NCBI RefSeq assembly: GCF_001854185.1
Contig: NZ_CP017603.1
Location: 2,294,001 to 2,358,000, forward strand
Reading direction: 5' to 3'
Length of the DNA: 64,000 bases
Source of the DNA: Clostridium formicaceticum
Lineage (GTDB): Bacteria; Bacillota; Clostridia; Peptostreptococcales; Natronincolaceae
Part shown: piece after piece, positions 32,701 to 40,598 of the stretch
Layout: the number at the start of each line of letters is the position of its first letter
How positions within the stretch are numbered: position 1 is the stretch's first letter
Position numbers and translations under genes: made by a program
The notes under the pieces: generated by a model
Told to the model about the DNA's origin: nothing
What the model saw: only the letters and a program-made list of their open reading frames with translations
Databases searched by the model: none

Positions 32701-35700
32701 ATAAAGCTGAAACAGATGCTCGAGCAGTCAGCTACATTGAAGCCCATGGTACAGGGACAGAACTTGGCGATCCGATTGAAATCACAGGATTAAGTGGAGC
32801 GTTCCGAAAAGATACCCAAGATACAGGATTTTGTGCCATTGGTTCTGTAAAGTCAAATATCGGTCACCTAGAAGCTGCAGCAGGGATTGCAGGATTAACT
32901 AAAATCATATTGCAAATGAAAAATCAGAAGATTGTTCCAAGCTTGCATGCTAAAGCGTTGAACCCTAATATTAATTTTACAAAGACTCCTTTTGTGGTAC
33001 AGCAAGAACTTACAGAATGGAAACGGCCGATGATTGAAAAAAATGGAGAAAAGAGGGAATATCCAAGGATTGCTGGCATCTCTTCCTTCGGTGCGGGAGG
33101 ATCAAATGCCCACATAGTGATCGAAGAATATATTCCTAAAGACGCAAAACAATATCCAATTACAATCACACCACAAAATCCAGCCATTATTGTGTTGTCT
33201 GCCAAGAATGAAGAGCGGCTTCAAGAACAGGCACAGCAATTATTAAAAGCGATTCAAGAACAACAATTCACAGATAACGACTTAGCGGATATGGCCTATA
33301 CCCTTCAGATAGGGCGGGAAGCTATGGAAGAACGTTTAGCGATAATTGTAGCATCCATCAAAGAACTTGAAGAAAAACTAGAGAGTTTTGTCAAAGGCCA
33401 AGAGAATATTGAAGATCTGTACCGAGGACAGGTCAAACGCAACAAAGAGACGCTGGCTGTTTTTGCAATGGATGAAGAAATGCAGGAAACAATTGAAAAA
33501 TGGATTCAGCGCAGAAAATATGCCAAACTTCTAGACCTTTGGGTCAAGGGTCTAGTTTTTGATTGGAACAAGCTCTATAACGACACCAAGCCCAGTCGCA
33601 TTAGTCTACCCACCTATCCCTTTGCTAGAGAACGCTACTGGATACCAGAGACCAAGACTAAATCTGGTGACAGTTCAATCACCACTTCAGCCAATGCAGG
33701 GACAATCCATCCACTGTTGCATCAAAACACCTCTGACCTTTCAGAGCAGCGGTTCAGTTCCACCTTTACAGGACAGGAGTTTTTTCTAGCGGATCATAGG
33801 GTGAAGGGTCAGGGGGTTTTGCCTAGGGTAGCCTATCTTGAGATGGCTCGGGCTGCGGTGGAGCAGGGGACAGGAATTTTGAAAGAAAGTCAGGTGGGAA
33901 TACGGCTTAAAAATATAGTATGGTCGTCTGCCATAACCGTAGAGGATAAGCCATTTAAGGTAAATGTCGGACTTTATCCCGAGGATAGTGGAGAGATTGC
34001 TTACGAAATATATAGCCAGGAAGAAAAGAACAGTACAGAATCAATCGTATACAGTCAGGGTATTGCTCTGCTGAGTTCAGTAGTAGAAGCCCCAACTTTA
34101 GATTTGTCTAATATACAAGCTGCGTGTAACCAAAACATCCTTTCATCTGACCAATGCTATGAAGCCTTTAAATCTATAGGTATTGAGTATGGGGACGGAC
34201 ATCGGGGGATAGAAAAAATCTATGTTGGTTCCAATCAAGTCTTGGCAAAACTGACCTTACCCTCCTGTGTAGTTGATACATTAGAAGAATATATGCTGCA
34301 TCCTAGTTTGATGGATTCAGCGTTGCAGGCCTCCATAGGTTTAATGATGGTTAAAGGAGACAAAAACCCACTAAAATTGTCCCTGCCCTTTGCACTGCAA
34401 GAACTTGAAATTTTCAAAAAATGCACCAGAGAAATGTGGGTACTGCTTGGTTTTAGTGACGGCAGCAAAGCAAAAGACAAGGTACAGAAATTTGATATTG
34501 CTATGTGCGATGAACAAGGGAAAATTTGTGTTCGGATGAAGGGATTGGAAACAAAAGAGAGTACAAAGGATATGCTTAATATCTTAGAAACAAAAGAGTC
34601 AAGTGTTTCGGAGACTTTGGTTTCCCAAAATCAAGAACCTTTTGAATTGATGACCTTTGAAGAAATTTGGCAAGAGCAAGCTCAAGTGGATGCTTCTTTA
34701 GTCGACATTAAAACCATGGTTTGTTTTCTATCCAATCCCCAAAATCAACAGACTATTGTTGAATCAATAAAGATGCTAGATCCGCAGATTAAAATTATTT
34801 TTATCTCACAAAATAAAATTTATCAAAAACAATCTTCACAAGCATATCAAATCTTAAAAACTGAACAAACAAACTATGTAGAAACTTTCCAAAGCATCTT
34901 GAAAGATTATGGCAAGGTGGATACTGTACTCTATTTGTGGGCACTTGAAGATTCCGACTGTATTCAAGATTACTCAAGTATTGTCTATATATTACAAGCA
35001 ATTAACAGTGCTAAGTTAAAACCCAAACGACTTATACTAGCGGCTGAATTCAATAATGCTCTGGAACGGTGCTATTTAGAATCTTGGATTGGGTTTGAAC
35101 GATCCTTAGGATTTATTTTGCCTAACACACAAGTTACTGGAATTTATAAAGAGACTTGTAAGCAGAATCCAGAAACAGTTATAAAAGATTGGTTACAGAA
35201 AATTTGGATAGAACTACAAGCACATAAAGCTCAAAGTGTCTTATATCAAGAGGGAAAACGGCACATATGCCAGATTCATCCAACAACTATAGCATCAGGC
35301 AAAAACATATTAAGAAAAGGCGGAACCTATCTCATAACAGGTGGGTGTGGTGGACTTGGACTCTTATTTGCAGAGCATCTTGCAAAAGTTCAACCTGTGA
35401 ATCTAATTCTGACTGGTAGATCTGCAATTGATGACGAGAAACAGGCTAAAATTAAAGCATTAGAAGACTTAGGTTGTCAAGTCATGTATGTGCAAGCCGA
35501 CATTTGTAATGAAATTCGTATGAAAGAAGAATTAATTCGAGCCAAAGAACATTTCGGCGTCATTCATGGAGTTATTCATGCTGCAGGAATCGAGAGTACT
35601 CAAAACATTTTTGAAAAAGAAATTGAAAGCTTTGCAAAAGTATTAGATCCCAAAATTAGAGGTACGATGCTGCTTGATGATTTACTTCAGGCAGAAGCTC

Positions 35701-38700
35701 TTGATTTTATCTGTTACTTTTCTTCGTCATCGGCAATCTTAGGGGACTTTGGTTCCTGCGACTACGCTATTGGTAACCGATTTCAAATGGCCTATGCCCA
35801 TAATCAAAACCAACAACGCCACGGCAAGGTAATTGCTATTAACTGGCCGCTATGGAAAGATGGTGGCATGGGTTCTACTGAGGATGAACGTATTAAAATG
35901 TACTTAAAATCTAGTGGGCAACGTTTCTTAGAAGTAGAAGAAGGGCTGGCTGTGTTCGATCGTATCCTATCACAAGATAAAAGTCAGCATTTGATATTGG
36001 TGGGACAACGCAGTCGAGTGCAGCGTTTTTTAGGTTTGAGTGAAGAACAATCTACTTCGTCAAGTCTTGTTAATTCAGATTTATTAGGCAAAGGACGACG
36101 TCCAGAAATGAAGGGATTAAGTATAGAACAGTGCCTACAGTGGGATTTAAAAGAATTTATTAGCAAATTGCTTAAAATCCCTAGAGATAAGCTAGATGAA
36201 GAAGGAAACTTGGTGGATTTTGGCTTTGATTCCATCAGTTTAACCGAGTTTGCAAATTTACTAACTAATCATTATAAAATAGAAATAACTCCCGCCCTAT
36301 TTTTTGGATATTCTACATTGGAAAAATTAGCTCAATACTTTGCAACCGAACATCAAAAAGCTATACAGATGTTTTACAAAGAAGATATAGAAGAATTGGC
36401 TGTTCCACAAAATCCACAAATTGCAATCAGTACACCTAAACAACAGATATCTCAGAAATCTAGATTTATAGTACGGAGCATTCCTCAAGATATTCCCGAA
36501 CCCATTGCTATTGTCGGTATGAGTGGGCGATTTCCAAATGCTTATAATATTGATGAAATGTGGAGGATTCTTTCTCAAGGGCAGGAGGTCATACAAGAAA
36601 TTTCAGAAGATAGATTTCCTGGATATGGTTCCAAGTGGAAATGTGGCTTACTTCCAGGGGTAGATGAATTTGATCCTTTGTTTTTTGAGATTTCACCCAA
36701 AGAAGCAGAAATTATGGATCCTAGACAACGGCTTTTAATGCAAGAATGCTGGAAAGCTTTAGAAGATGCTGGATACGGAGTAGCAAGGATTAAAACAAAT
36801 AAAATTGGGATGTTTGTAGGAGCTGAAGAGGGTGATTACAGGCTATTGGTAAAAGAAAAGAATAGCATTACCTCCAGCCATAATGGTATTTTAGCCGCAC
36901 GATTTTCATATTTTTTAAATCTCAATGGACCTAATATGGCGATTAATACAGCTTGTTCTTCTGGTTTAGTTGCTGTACATCAAGCGTGCTTGAGCTTACG
37001 TAACCATGAATGTGATACTGCGATTGCTGCAGGAGTAAATTTAATACTCACACCTGAGATGTTTGAAGTTATGAAACAATCCGGAATGTTGTCTGAGAGT
37101 GGTCGATGTTTTGCATTTGATAATCGAGCTGATGGCATGGTTCCTGGAGAAGCCGTAGCTGTAGTGGTACTCAAACCATTGTCCCAAGCCAAAGTAGATG
37201 GAGATCAGATTTATGCTGTTATCAAAGGAAGTGGCATAAACAGTGACGGTAAAACTAATGGGATTACTGCACCAAACGGAAGTTCTCAAACCGAACTTCT
37301 CAAATCAGTCTACCAACAATATCATGTGAATCCAGAAGAGATTGAATATATTGTTACTCATGGTACTGGAACTAAACTAGGTGATCCAGTAGAAATTAAC
37401 GCTTTGTATGATGCATTTAAAAATTATACTGAAAAGGAGAATTATTGTGCTATTACTTCAACCAAGACGAACTTGGGTCATACCCTTGCAGCATCTGGAT
37501 TGGTAAGTTTAATCAGCTTGGTACAAGCATTGCGCTATGAAACAATACCAGCTAGCTTGCACTGTGAGCAGGAAAATGAATATATTAATTGGAGAGAAAG
37601 TCCATTTTACGTCAATAAAACAAATAAACACTGGTCACAGACAGGTACAAGAAATCGAACTGGAGCTGTCAGTGCATTTGGCATGAGTGGAACCAATGTT
37701 CATATGGTCGTTCAAAGTTATTTCATAGAAGAAACTGAAGATTTTTCAGAACAAGCTCCTTACTTTCTATTAGTTCTTTCTGCCAAGACTCCAGAGGCTT
37801 TGCAGAAAAAAATTGATGATATGATCATCCTACTGCAAAAAAAAGATTGCCCTGAACAAAACTTAGCACAGATTAGTTATACTTTACTGGAAGGGCGCCA
37901 GCATTTTAAATATCGTTGTGCTATTGTAGTTCAGGATTGCGATGATGCAATGTATATATGGAAACAAGTAGGTAGCAAAGAAAAACCGCTTAACCTGTTT
38001 CAAGGAAAGGTTTCCCGTGACCTTAAAAGTCAAAAGATAATGAAAGAGTATGCACAAGATTTGATAAAACAAAGTTGTTCTCTGAAAAAAAACAAGAATA
38101 GATACCAAGAAATACTTTATGTCTTAGCGGATTTTTATTGCCAAGGTTATGAGCTTTCTTGGAGTCAGCTATTCGGCGATACTAAACCTCGCCATATTAG
38201 CCTGCCCACCTATCCCTTTGCCAGAGAACGCTACTGGGTACCAGAGACCAAGACTAAATCTGGTGACAGTTCAATCACCACTTCAGCCAATGCAGGGACA
38301 ATCCATCCACTGCTGCATCAAAACACCTCTGACCTTTCAGAGCAGCGGTTCAGTTCCACCTTTACGGGGCAGGAGTTTTTCCTGACGGATCATGTCGTGA
38401 AGGGACAATCCATCTTACCTGGAGTAGCCTATCTTGAGATGGCACGGGCAGCAGTGGAACAGGCATCAGGGATTTTGGAAGAAAGTCAGATCGGAATACG
38501 GCTTAGAAATGTAGTATGGGCTCGCCCCATAGCCGTAGAGGATAAGTCGGTTAGAGTACATATTGGACTTTATCCTGAAGAGGGTGGCGAGATTGCTTAC
38601 GAAATATATAGCCAGGAAGAAAAGAACAGTACAGAACCAGTAATATACAGCCAGGGTATTGCTCTGCTGAGTTCGGTAGTAGAAGCCCCAACTTTAGATT

Positions 38701-40598
38701 TATCTAATATACAAGCTCAGTGTAACCAAAACATCCTTTCATCTCATCAATGCTATGAAGCCTTTAAATCTATAGGTATTGAGTATGGGGACGGACATCG
38801 GGGGATAGAAAAAATCTATGTTGGTTCCAATCAAGTCTTGGCAAAACTGACCTTACCCTCCTGTGTAGCTGATACATTAGAAGAATATATGCTGCATCCT
38901 AGTTTGATGGATTCGGCGTTGCAGGCCTCCATAGGTTTAATAATGCTTAGAGAAGATAAAAATCCACTAAAACTGTCCCTGCCCTTTGCCCTGCAAGAAC
39001 TTGAAATTTTCAAAAACTGCACCAGAGAAATGTGGGCACTGGTTGGTTTTAGTGACGGCAGCAAAGCAAAAGACAAGGTACAGAAATTCGATATTACGAT
39101 GTGCGATGAACAAGGGGAAATTTGTGTTCAGATGAAGGGATTTTCAACACGAGGGCTGGAAGGGGAAGTAGGTTCAGTAGAATCCACAGCAACGCTTGGG
39201 ACTTTAATGCTGCACCCTTACTGGAAAGAACAAACTGTTTCTAAAGAAGCTCAAACCCTTGATTATGCAGAGCATGTGGTGATACTCTGCCAGTCAGCTG
39301 AGGCTACGCAAGAAAGCATCGAAAACCACATAAACGAGGTGAGATGCCTTAGTCTGCAAGCCCAAGAGGCAGGCATCGAAGCAGGCTTTCAGAGCTATGC
39401 CATTGAAATATTTGAAGAAATCCAAAGTATTCTTAAAAGCAAACCAACAGGTAAAGTGTTGGTTCAGATTGTTATTAGTCCACAAGAAGAACAGCAGCTT
39501 TTGTCTGGGCTGAGTGGACTTTTAAAAACAGCCCAATTAGAGAATCCAAAAATCCTGGGGCAGTTAATAGAAATAGAAGCAGATGAAGATTTAGAAGGAA
39601 TCATAGAAAAACTGCAAGAGAACAGTAAGTCTTCAACAAATCATGTTCGATACCAAAAGGGCAAACGATATATAACCGACTGGAATGAAATAGAGGTTTC
39701 TCAGGAAAGCGAGAATATTCCGTGGAAAGAGGGAGGTATCTATCTGATTACTGGAGGTGCCGGAGGTTTGGGACGGATATTTGCAGAAGAAATCCTGCAA
39801 AAATTCAAGGATGTGACCCTGATTCTTACAGGAAGATCTCCTCTTAAGGAAGAAAAAGAAGCTAGGTTAAAAGAATTAGAAAGATTAGGAGGGCGTATTG
39901 AGTATAAGCAAGTAGATGTAACACAAAAGAAAGCAGTTATCAGCTTAATACAAAGTATCCAGGAGGATTTTGGCAGTCTAGATGGTATCATTCATAGTGC
40001 TGGTGTGATTCGAGATAACTTTATCATCAAAAAGACAAAAGATGAACTGGAGGAAGTTTTAGCCCCAAAGGTTACAGGACTGGTAAACCTTGACGAGGCC
40101 AGCAAAGATTTAAGCCTGGACTTTTTCATATTCTTTTCCTCTGCGGCGGGAGCTTTTGGCAATGCAGGTCAGGCAGACTATGCAACTGCCAACGCCTTTA
40201 TGGACGCCTATGCAAAGTATCGTAATGCACTGGTGGCGTCAAAACAACGTCAGGGACAGACCCTGTCTATCAACTGGCCTTTGTGGAAAGAAGGGGGGAT
40301 GCAGATTGATGCAGAAACCGAAAAAATGATGCAACAAAGTACAGGTATAATTCCCATGCAGACAACCACTGGTATCCGGGCCTTGTATCAAGGTCTAGCT
40401 TCTAGGCAGGAGCAGGTGATGGTGATGGAAGGTAATATTGAACAATTTAGACACACCATAAAATTGGATTCAATCGAATACAAGCACCCTGATGATAGAT
40501 TTTATCGAAGTCTTTTAGAAAAAATATTAAAAGACGAATTGGCTCTAGACGAATTTGAAATCTTAATTAATATGGAAAGGATCAAGAATAATGAATAA
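26727..40598 (+). CDS. Giant trans-AT polyketide synthase: docking-ACP-[KS-DH-KR-ACP]x2-KS-DH-KR-docking
   Basis: About 4,620 residues; it overlaps the previous stop by 8 bases (ATGGATAA) and has AAAGGATCGAG upstream. After the docking helix comes the ACP (Ser94 in GIDSI) that completes the module split from the preceding gene. Module one (KS ~27295-28620, MCSSS) is a near-exact copy of the second full module of the gene at 4260. Module two (KS ~31810-33130, MCSAS) has a DH with P-R rather than P-G after the HxxxGxxxxP motif, and a KR of a different lineage (ITGGCGGLG, SSSSAILGDFGSCDYAIGN). The third KS (~36490-37720, ACSSG, THGTGT, NLGH) is of another subfamily and is followed by a homogenised DH-KR. 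All three KSs keep Cys-His-His. The protein ends after the KR with a docking tail; its ACP is in the next gene. No AT, ER or MT. Confidence 0.95.
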   Translation: MDKQLDTIYDQIKERKISQENALKKIEKYRIKYNQKVNNSSNIREENKAAPVIEEDLLQEKAVNYFKKLLSSIIKLPVHRIEADASMEQYGIDSIMVMQLTNQLEKTLGSLPKTLFFEYQNIKDLTGYFVKNYRNQLLKLLEIQEKAVATTENTKDFTAVTEAEKLTFNSRRTSRFAYQFTESLKEKENVDIAIIGVSGRYPQAKNIQEFWYNLRNGKDCITEIPKDRWNHSLYFDEDKNKLGKTYSKWGGFIEGVDQFDPLFFNISPREAEMMDPQERLFLECVYETLEDAGYTRETLSLHQSFGLEGNVGVYVGVMYEEYQLYGAQEQIQGRPVALTGSQSSIANRVSYFCNFHGPSMAVDTMCSSSLTAIHLACQSLQRGGCELAIAGGVNVSIHPNKYLMLGQGKFVSSKGQCESFGEGGDGYVPGEGVGAVLLKPLSKAIADGDHIYGIIKGSTINHGGKTNGYTVPNPNAQAEVIQRAFKEAKVDPRTISYIEAHGTGTSLGDPIEIVGLSKAFQEYTKEKQFCAIGSAKSNIGHCESAAGIAAVTKVLLQLKHRKLVPSLHSDVLNPNIDFSNSPFVVQQELTEWKRPIIEKNGEKREYPRIAGISSFGAGGSNAHIVIEEYIPKDAKQYPITITPQNPAIIVLSAKNEERLQEQAQQLLKAIQEQQFTDNDLADMAYTLQIGREAMEERLAIIVASIKELEEKLDDFAKGQENIEDLYRGQVKRNKETLAVFAMDEEMQEAIEKWIQRRKYAKLLDLWVKGLVFDWNKLYNDTKPNRISLPTYPFARERYWVPETKTKSGDSSITTSANAGTIHPLLHQNTSDLSEQRFSSTFTGQEFFLTDHVVKGQSILPGVAYLEMARAAVEQASGILEESQIGIRLRNVVWARPIAVEDKSVRVHIGLYPEEGGEIAYEIYSQEEKNSTEPIVYSQGIALLSSVVEAPTLDLSNIQAQCNQNILSSDQCYEAFKSIGIEYGDGHRGIEQIHVGSNQVLAKLRLPSCVADTLEEYMLHPSLMDSALQASIGLMMIKGDKNPLKLSLPFALQELEIFKNCTREMWALVGFSDGSKAKDKVQKFDITMCDEQGEICVQMKGFSTRGLEGEVGSVESTATLGTLMLHPYWKEQTVSKEAQTLDYAEHVVILCQSAEATQESIENHINGVRCLSLQAQEAGIEAGFQSYAIEIFEEIQSILKSKPTGKVLVQIVISPQEEQQLLSGLSGLLKTAQLENPKILGQLIEIEADEDLEGIIEKLQENSKSSTNHVRYQKGKRYITDWNEIEVSQESENIPWKEGGIYLITGGAGGLGRIFAEEILQKFKDVTLILTGRSPLKEDKHARLKELERLGGRIEYKQVDVTQKKAVISLIQSIQEDFGSLDGIIHSAGVIRDNFIIKKTKDELEEVLAPKVTGLVNLDEASKDLSLDFFIFFSSAAGAFGNAGQADYATANAFMDAYAKYRNALVVSKQRQGQTLSINWPLWKEGGMQIDAETEKMMQQSTGIIPMQTTTGIWALYQGLASRQEQVMVMEGNLPQMRVRLLQNSLEVDTSFAETPTPQMDIALVHEKTLYQLKRLFGEVTKLSLDRIDPQEPLESYGIDSIMITQLNQKLVSVFGELSKTLFYEYQTLDALTEYFIADYPEKCFQWTGLVTQRESVPEVSSTGSNFDGVNSMLSSLKTEKKTARNLTMTLSSKKVREPIAIIGISGRYPQAKNLEEFWKNLCEGKDCISEIPKERWSIEGFYHPNPQEAVAQGKSYSKWGGFIDEFADFDPLFFNISPREAFNMDPQERLIIESCWQVLEDAGYTREQLTSLYKQRVGVFTGITKTGFALYGPDLWKQGEQIYPTTSFASVANRVSYLLNLKGPSMPIDTMCSASLTAIHEACEHLYHDECEIAIAAGVNLYLHPMSYIQLSTLKMLAADGKCKSFGQGGSGFVPGEGVGAVLLKPLSQAISDQDHIYAVIRGSSINHGGKTNGYTVPNPSAQGELIRAALDKAETDARAVSYIEAHGTGTELGDPIEITGLSGAFRKDTQDTGFCAIGSVKSNIGHLEAAAGIAGLTKIILQMKNQKIVPSLHAKALNPNINFTKTPFVVQQELTEWKRPMIEKNGEKREYPRIAGISSFGAGGSNAHIVIEEYIPKDAKQYPITITPQNPAIIVLSAKNEERLQEQAQQLLKAIQEQQFTDNDLADMAYTLQIGREAMEERLAIIVASIKELEEKLESFVKGQENIEDLYRGQVKRNKETLAVFAMDEEMQETIEKWIQRRKYAKLLDLWVKGLVFDWNKLYNDTKPSRISLPTYPFARERYWIPETKTKSGDSSITTSANAGTIHPLLHQNTSDLSEQRFSSTFTGQEFFLADHRVKGQGVLPRVAYLEMARAAVEQGTGILKESQVGIRLKNIVWSSAITVEDKPFKVNVGLYPEDSGEIAYEIYSQEEKNSTESIVYSQGIALLSSVVEAPTLDLSNIQAACNQNILSSDQCYEAFKSIGIEYGDGHRGIEKIYVGSNQVLAKLTLPSCVVDTLEEYMLHPSLMDSALQASIGLMMVKGDKNPLKLSLPFALQELEIFKKCTREMWVLLGFSDGSKAKDKVQKFDIAMCDEQGKICVRMKGLETKESTKDMLNILETKESSVSETLVSQNQEPFELMTFEEIWQEQAQVDASLVDIKTMVCFLSNPQNQQTIVESIKMLDPQIKIIFISQNKIYQKQSSQAYQILKTEQTNYVETFQSILKDYGKVDTVLYLWALEDSDCIQDYSSIVYILQAINSAKLKPKRLILAAEFNNALERCYLESWIGFERSLGFILPNTQVTGIYKETCKQNPETVIKDWLQKIWIELQAHKAQSVLYQEGKRHICQIHPTTIASGKNILRKGGTYLITGGCGGLGLLFAEHLAKVQPVNLILTGRSAIDDEKQAKIKALEDLGCQVMYVQADICNEIRMKEELIRAKEHFGVIHGVIHAAGIESTQNIFEKEIESFAKVLDPKIRGTMLLDDLLQAEALDFICYFSSSSAILGDFGSCDYAIGNRFQMAYAHNQNQQRHGKVIAINWPLWKDGGMGSTEDERIKMYLKSSGQRFLEVEEGLAVFDRILSQDKSQHLILVGQRSRVQRFLGLSEEQSTSSSLVNSDLLGKGRRPEMKGLSIEQCLQWDLKEFISKLLKIPRDKLDEEGNLVDFGFDSISLTEFANLLTNHYKIEITPALFFGYSTLEKLAQYFATEHQKAIQMFYKEDIEELAVPQNPQIAISTPKQQISQKSRFIVRSIPQDIPEPIAIVGMSGRFPNAYNIDEMWRILSQGQEVIQEISEDRFPGYGSKWKCGLLPGVDEFDPLFFEISPKEAEIMDPRQRLLMQECWKALEDAGYGVARIKTNKIGMFVGAEEGDYRLLVKEKNSITSSHNGILAARFSYFLNLNGPNMAINTACSSGLVAVHQACLSLRNHECDTAIAAGVNLILTPEMFEVMKQSGMLSESGRCFAFDNRADGMVPGEAVAVVVLKPLSQAKVDGDQIYAVIKGSGINSDGKTNGITAPNGSSQTELLKSVYQQYHVNPEEIEYIVTHGTGTKLGDPVEINALYDAFKNYTEKENYCAITSTKTNLGHTLAASGLVSLISLVQALRYETIPASLHCEQENEYINWRESPFYVNKTNKHWSQTGTRNRTGAVSAFGMSGTNVHMVVQSYFIEETEDFSEQAPYFLLVLSAKTPEALQKKIDDMIILLQKKDCPEQNLAQISYTLLEGRQHFKYRCAIVVQDCDDAMYIWKQVGSKEKPLNLFQGKVSRDLKSQKIMKEYAQDLIKQSCSLKKNKNRYQEILYVLADFYCQGYELSWSQLFGDTKPRHISLPTYPFARERYWVPETKTKSGDSSITTSANAGTIHPLLHQNTSDLSEQRFSSTFTGQEFFLTDHVVKGQSILPGVAYLEMARAAVEQASGILEESQIGIRLRNVVWARPIAVEDKSVRVHIGLYPEEGGEIAYEIYSQEEKNSTEPVIYSQGIALLSSVVEAPTLDLSNIQAQCNQNILSSHQCYEAFKSIGIEYGDGHRGIEKIYVGSNQVLAKLTLPSCVADTLEEYMLHPSLMDSALQASIGLIMLREDKNPLKLSLPFALQELEIFKNCTREMWALVGFSDGSKAKDKVQKFDITMCDEQGEICVQMKGFSTRGLEGEVGSVESTATLGTLMLHPYWKEQTVSKEAQTLDYAEHVVILCQSAEATQESIENHINEVRCLSLQAQEAGIEAGFQSYAIEIFEEIQSILKSKPTGKVLVQIVISPQEEQQLLSGLSGLLKTAQLENPKILGQLIEIEADEDLEGIIEKLQENSKSSTNHVRYQKGKRYITDWNEIEVSQESENIPWKEGGIYLITGGAGGLGRIFAEEILQKFKDVTLILTGRSPLKEEKEARLKELERLGGRIEYKQVDVTQKKAVISLIQSIQEDFGSLDGIIHSAGVIRDNFIIKKTKDELEEVLAPKVTGLVNLDEASKDLSLDFFIFFSSAAGAFGNAGQADYATANAFMDAYAKYRNALVASKQRQGQTLSINWPLWKEGGMQIDAETEKMMQQSTGIIPMQTTTGIRALYQGLASRQEQVMVMEGNIEQFRHTIKLDSIEYKHPDDRFYRSLLEKILKDELALDEFEILINMERIKNNE
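26856..31321 (+). repeat. 4.47-kb module duplication (ACP-KS-DH-KR), copy B
   Basis: Second copy of 9696-14161. Differences I can see include KFKD for KVKD and DKHARLK for EKEARLK in the KR region. The last two match other DH-KR copies in the cluster, which suggests later local conversion. Confidence 0.93.
31402..33996 (+). repeat. 2.6-kb ACP-KS-DH(N-terminal) duplication, copy A
   Basis: It matches 40784-43378 at a constant displacement of 9,382 bases. It starts just before the ACP (DIALVHEKT) and ends inside the DH (SGEIAYE versus SGEIVYE). Beyond that point the two DHs diverge sharply, though the domain order stays parallel. Confidence 0.92.
38190..40437 (+). repeat. Homogenised DH-KR didomain, last copy in the gene at 26727
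   Basis: It is near-identical to 29070-31320 at a displacement of about 9.1 kb, although the KS upstream (ACSSG type) is of a different subfamily. Similarity starts abruptly at the conserved LPTYPFARERYW linker, marking a recombination edge. Confidence 0.85.
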
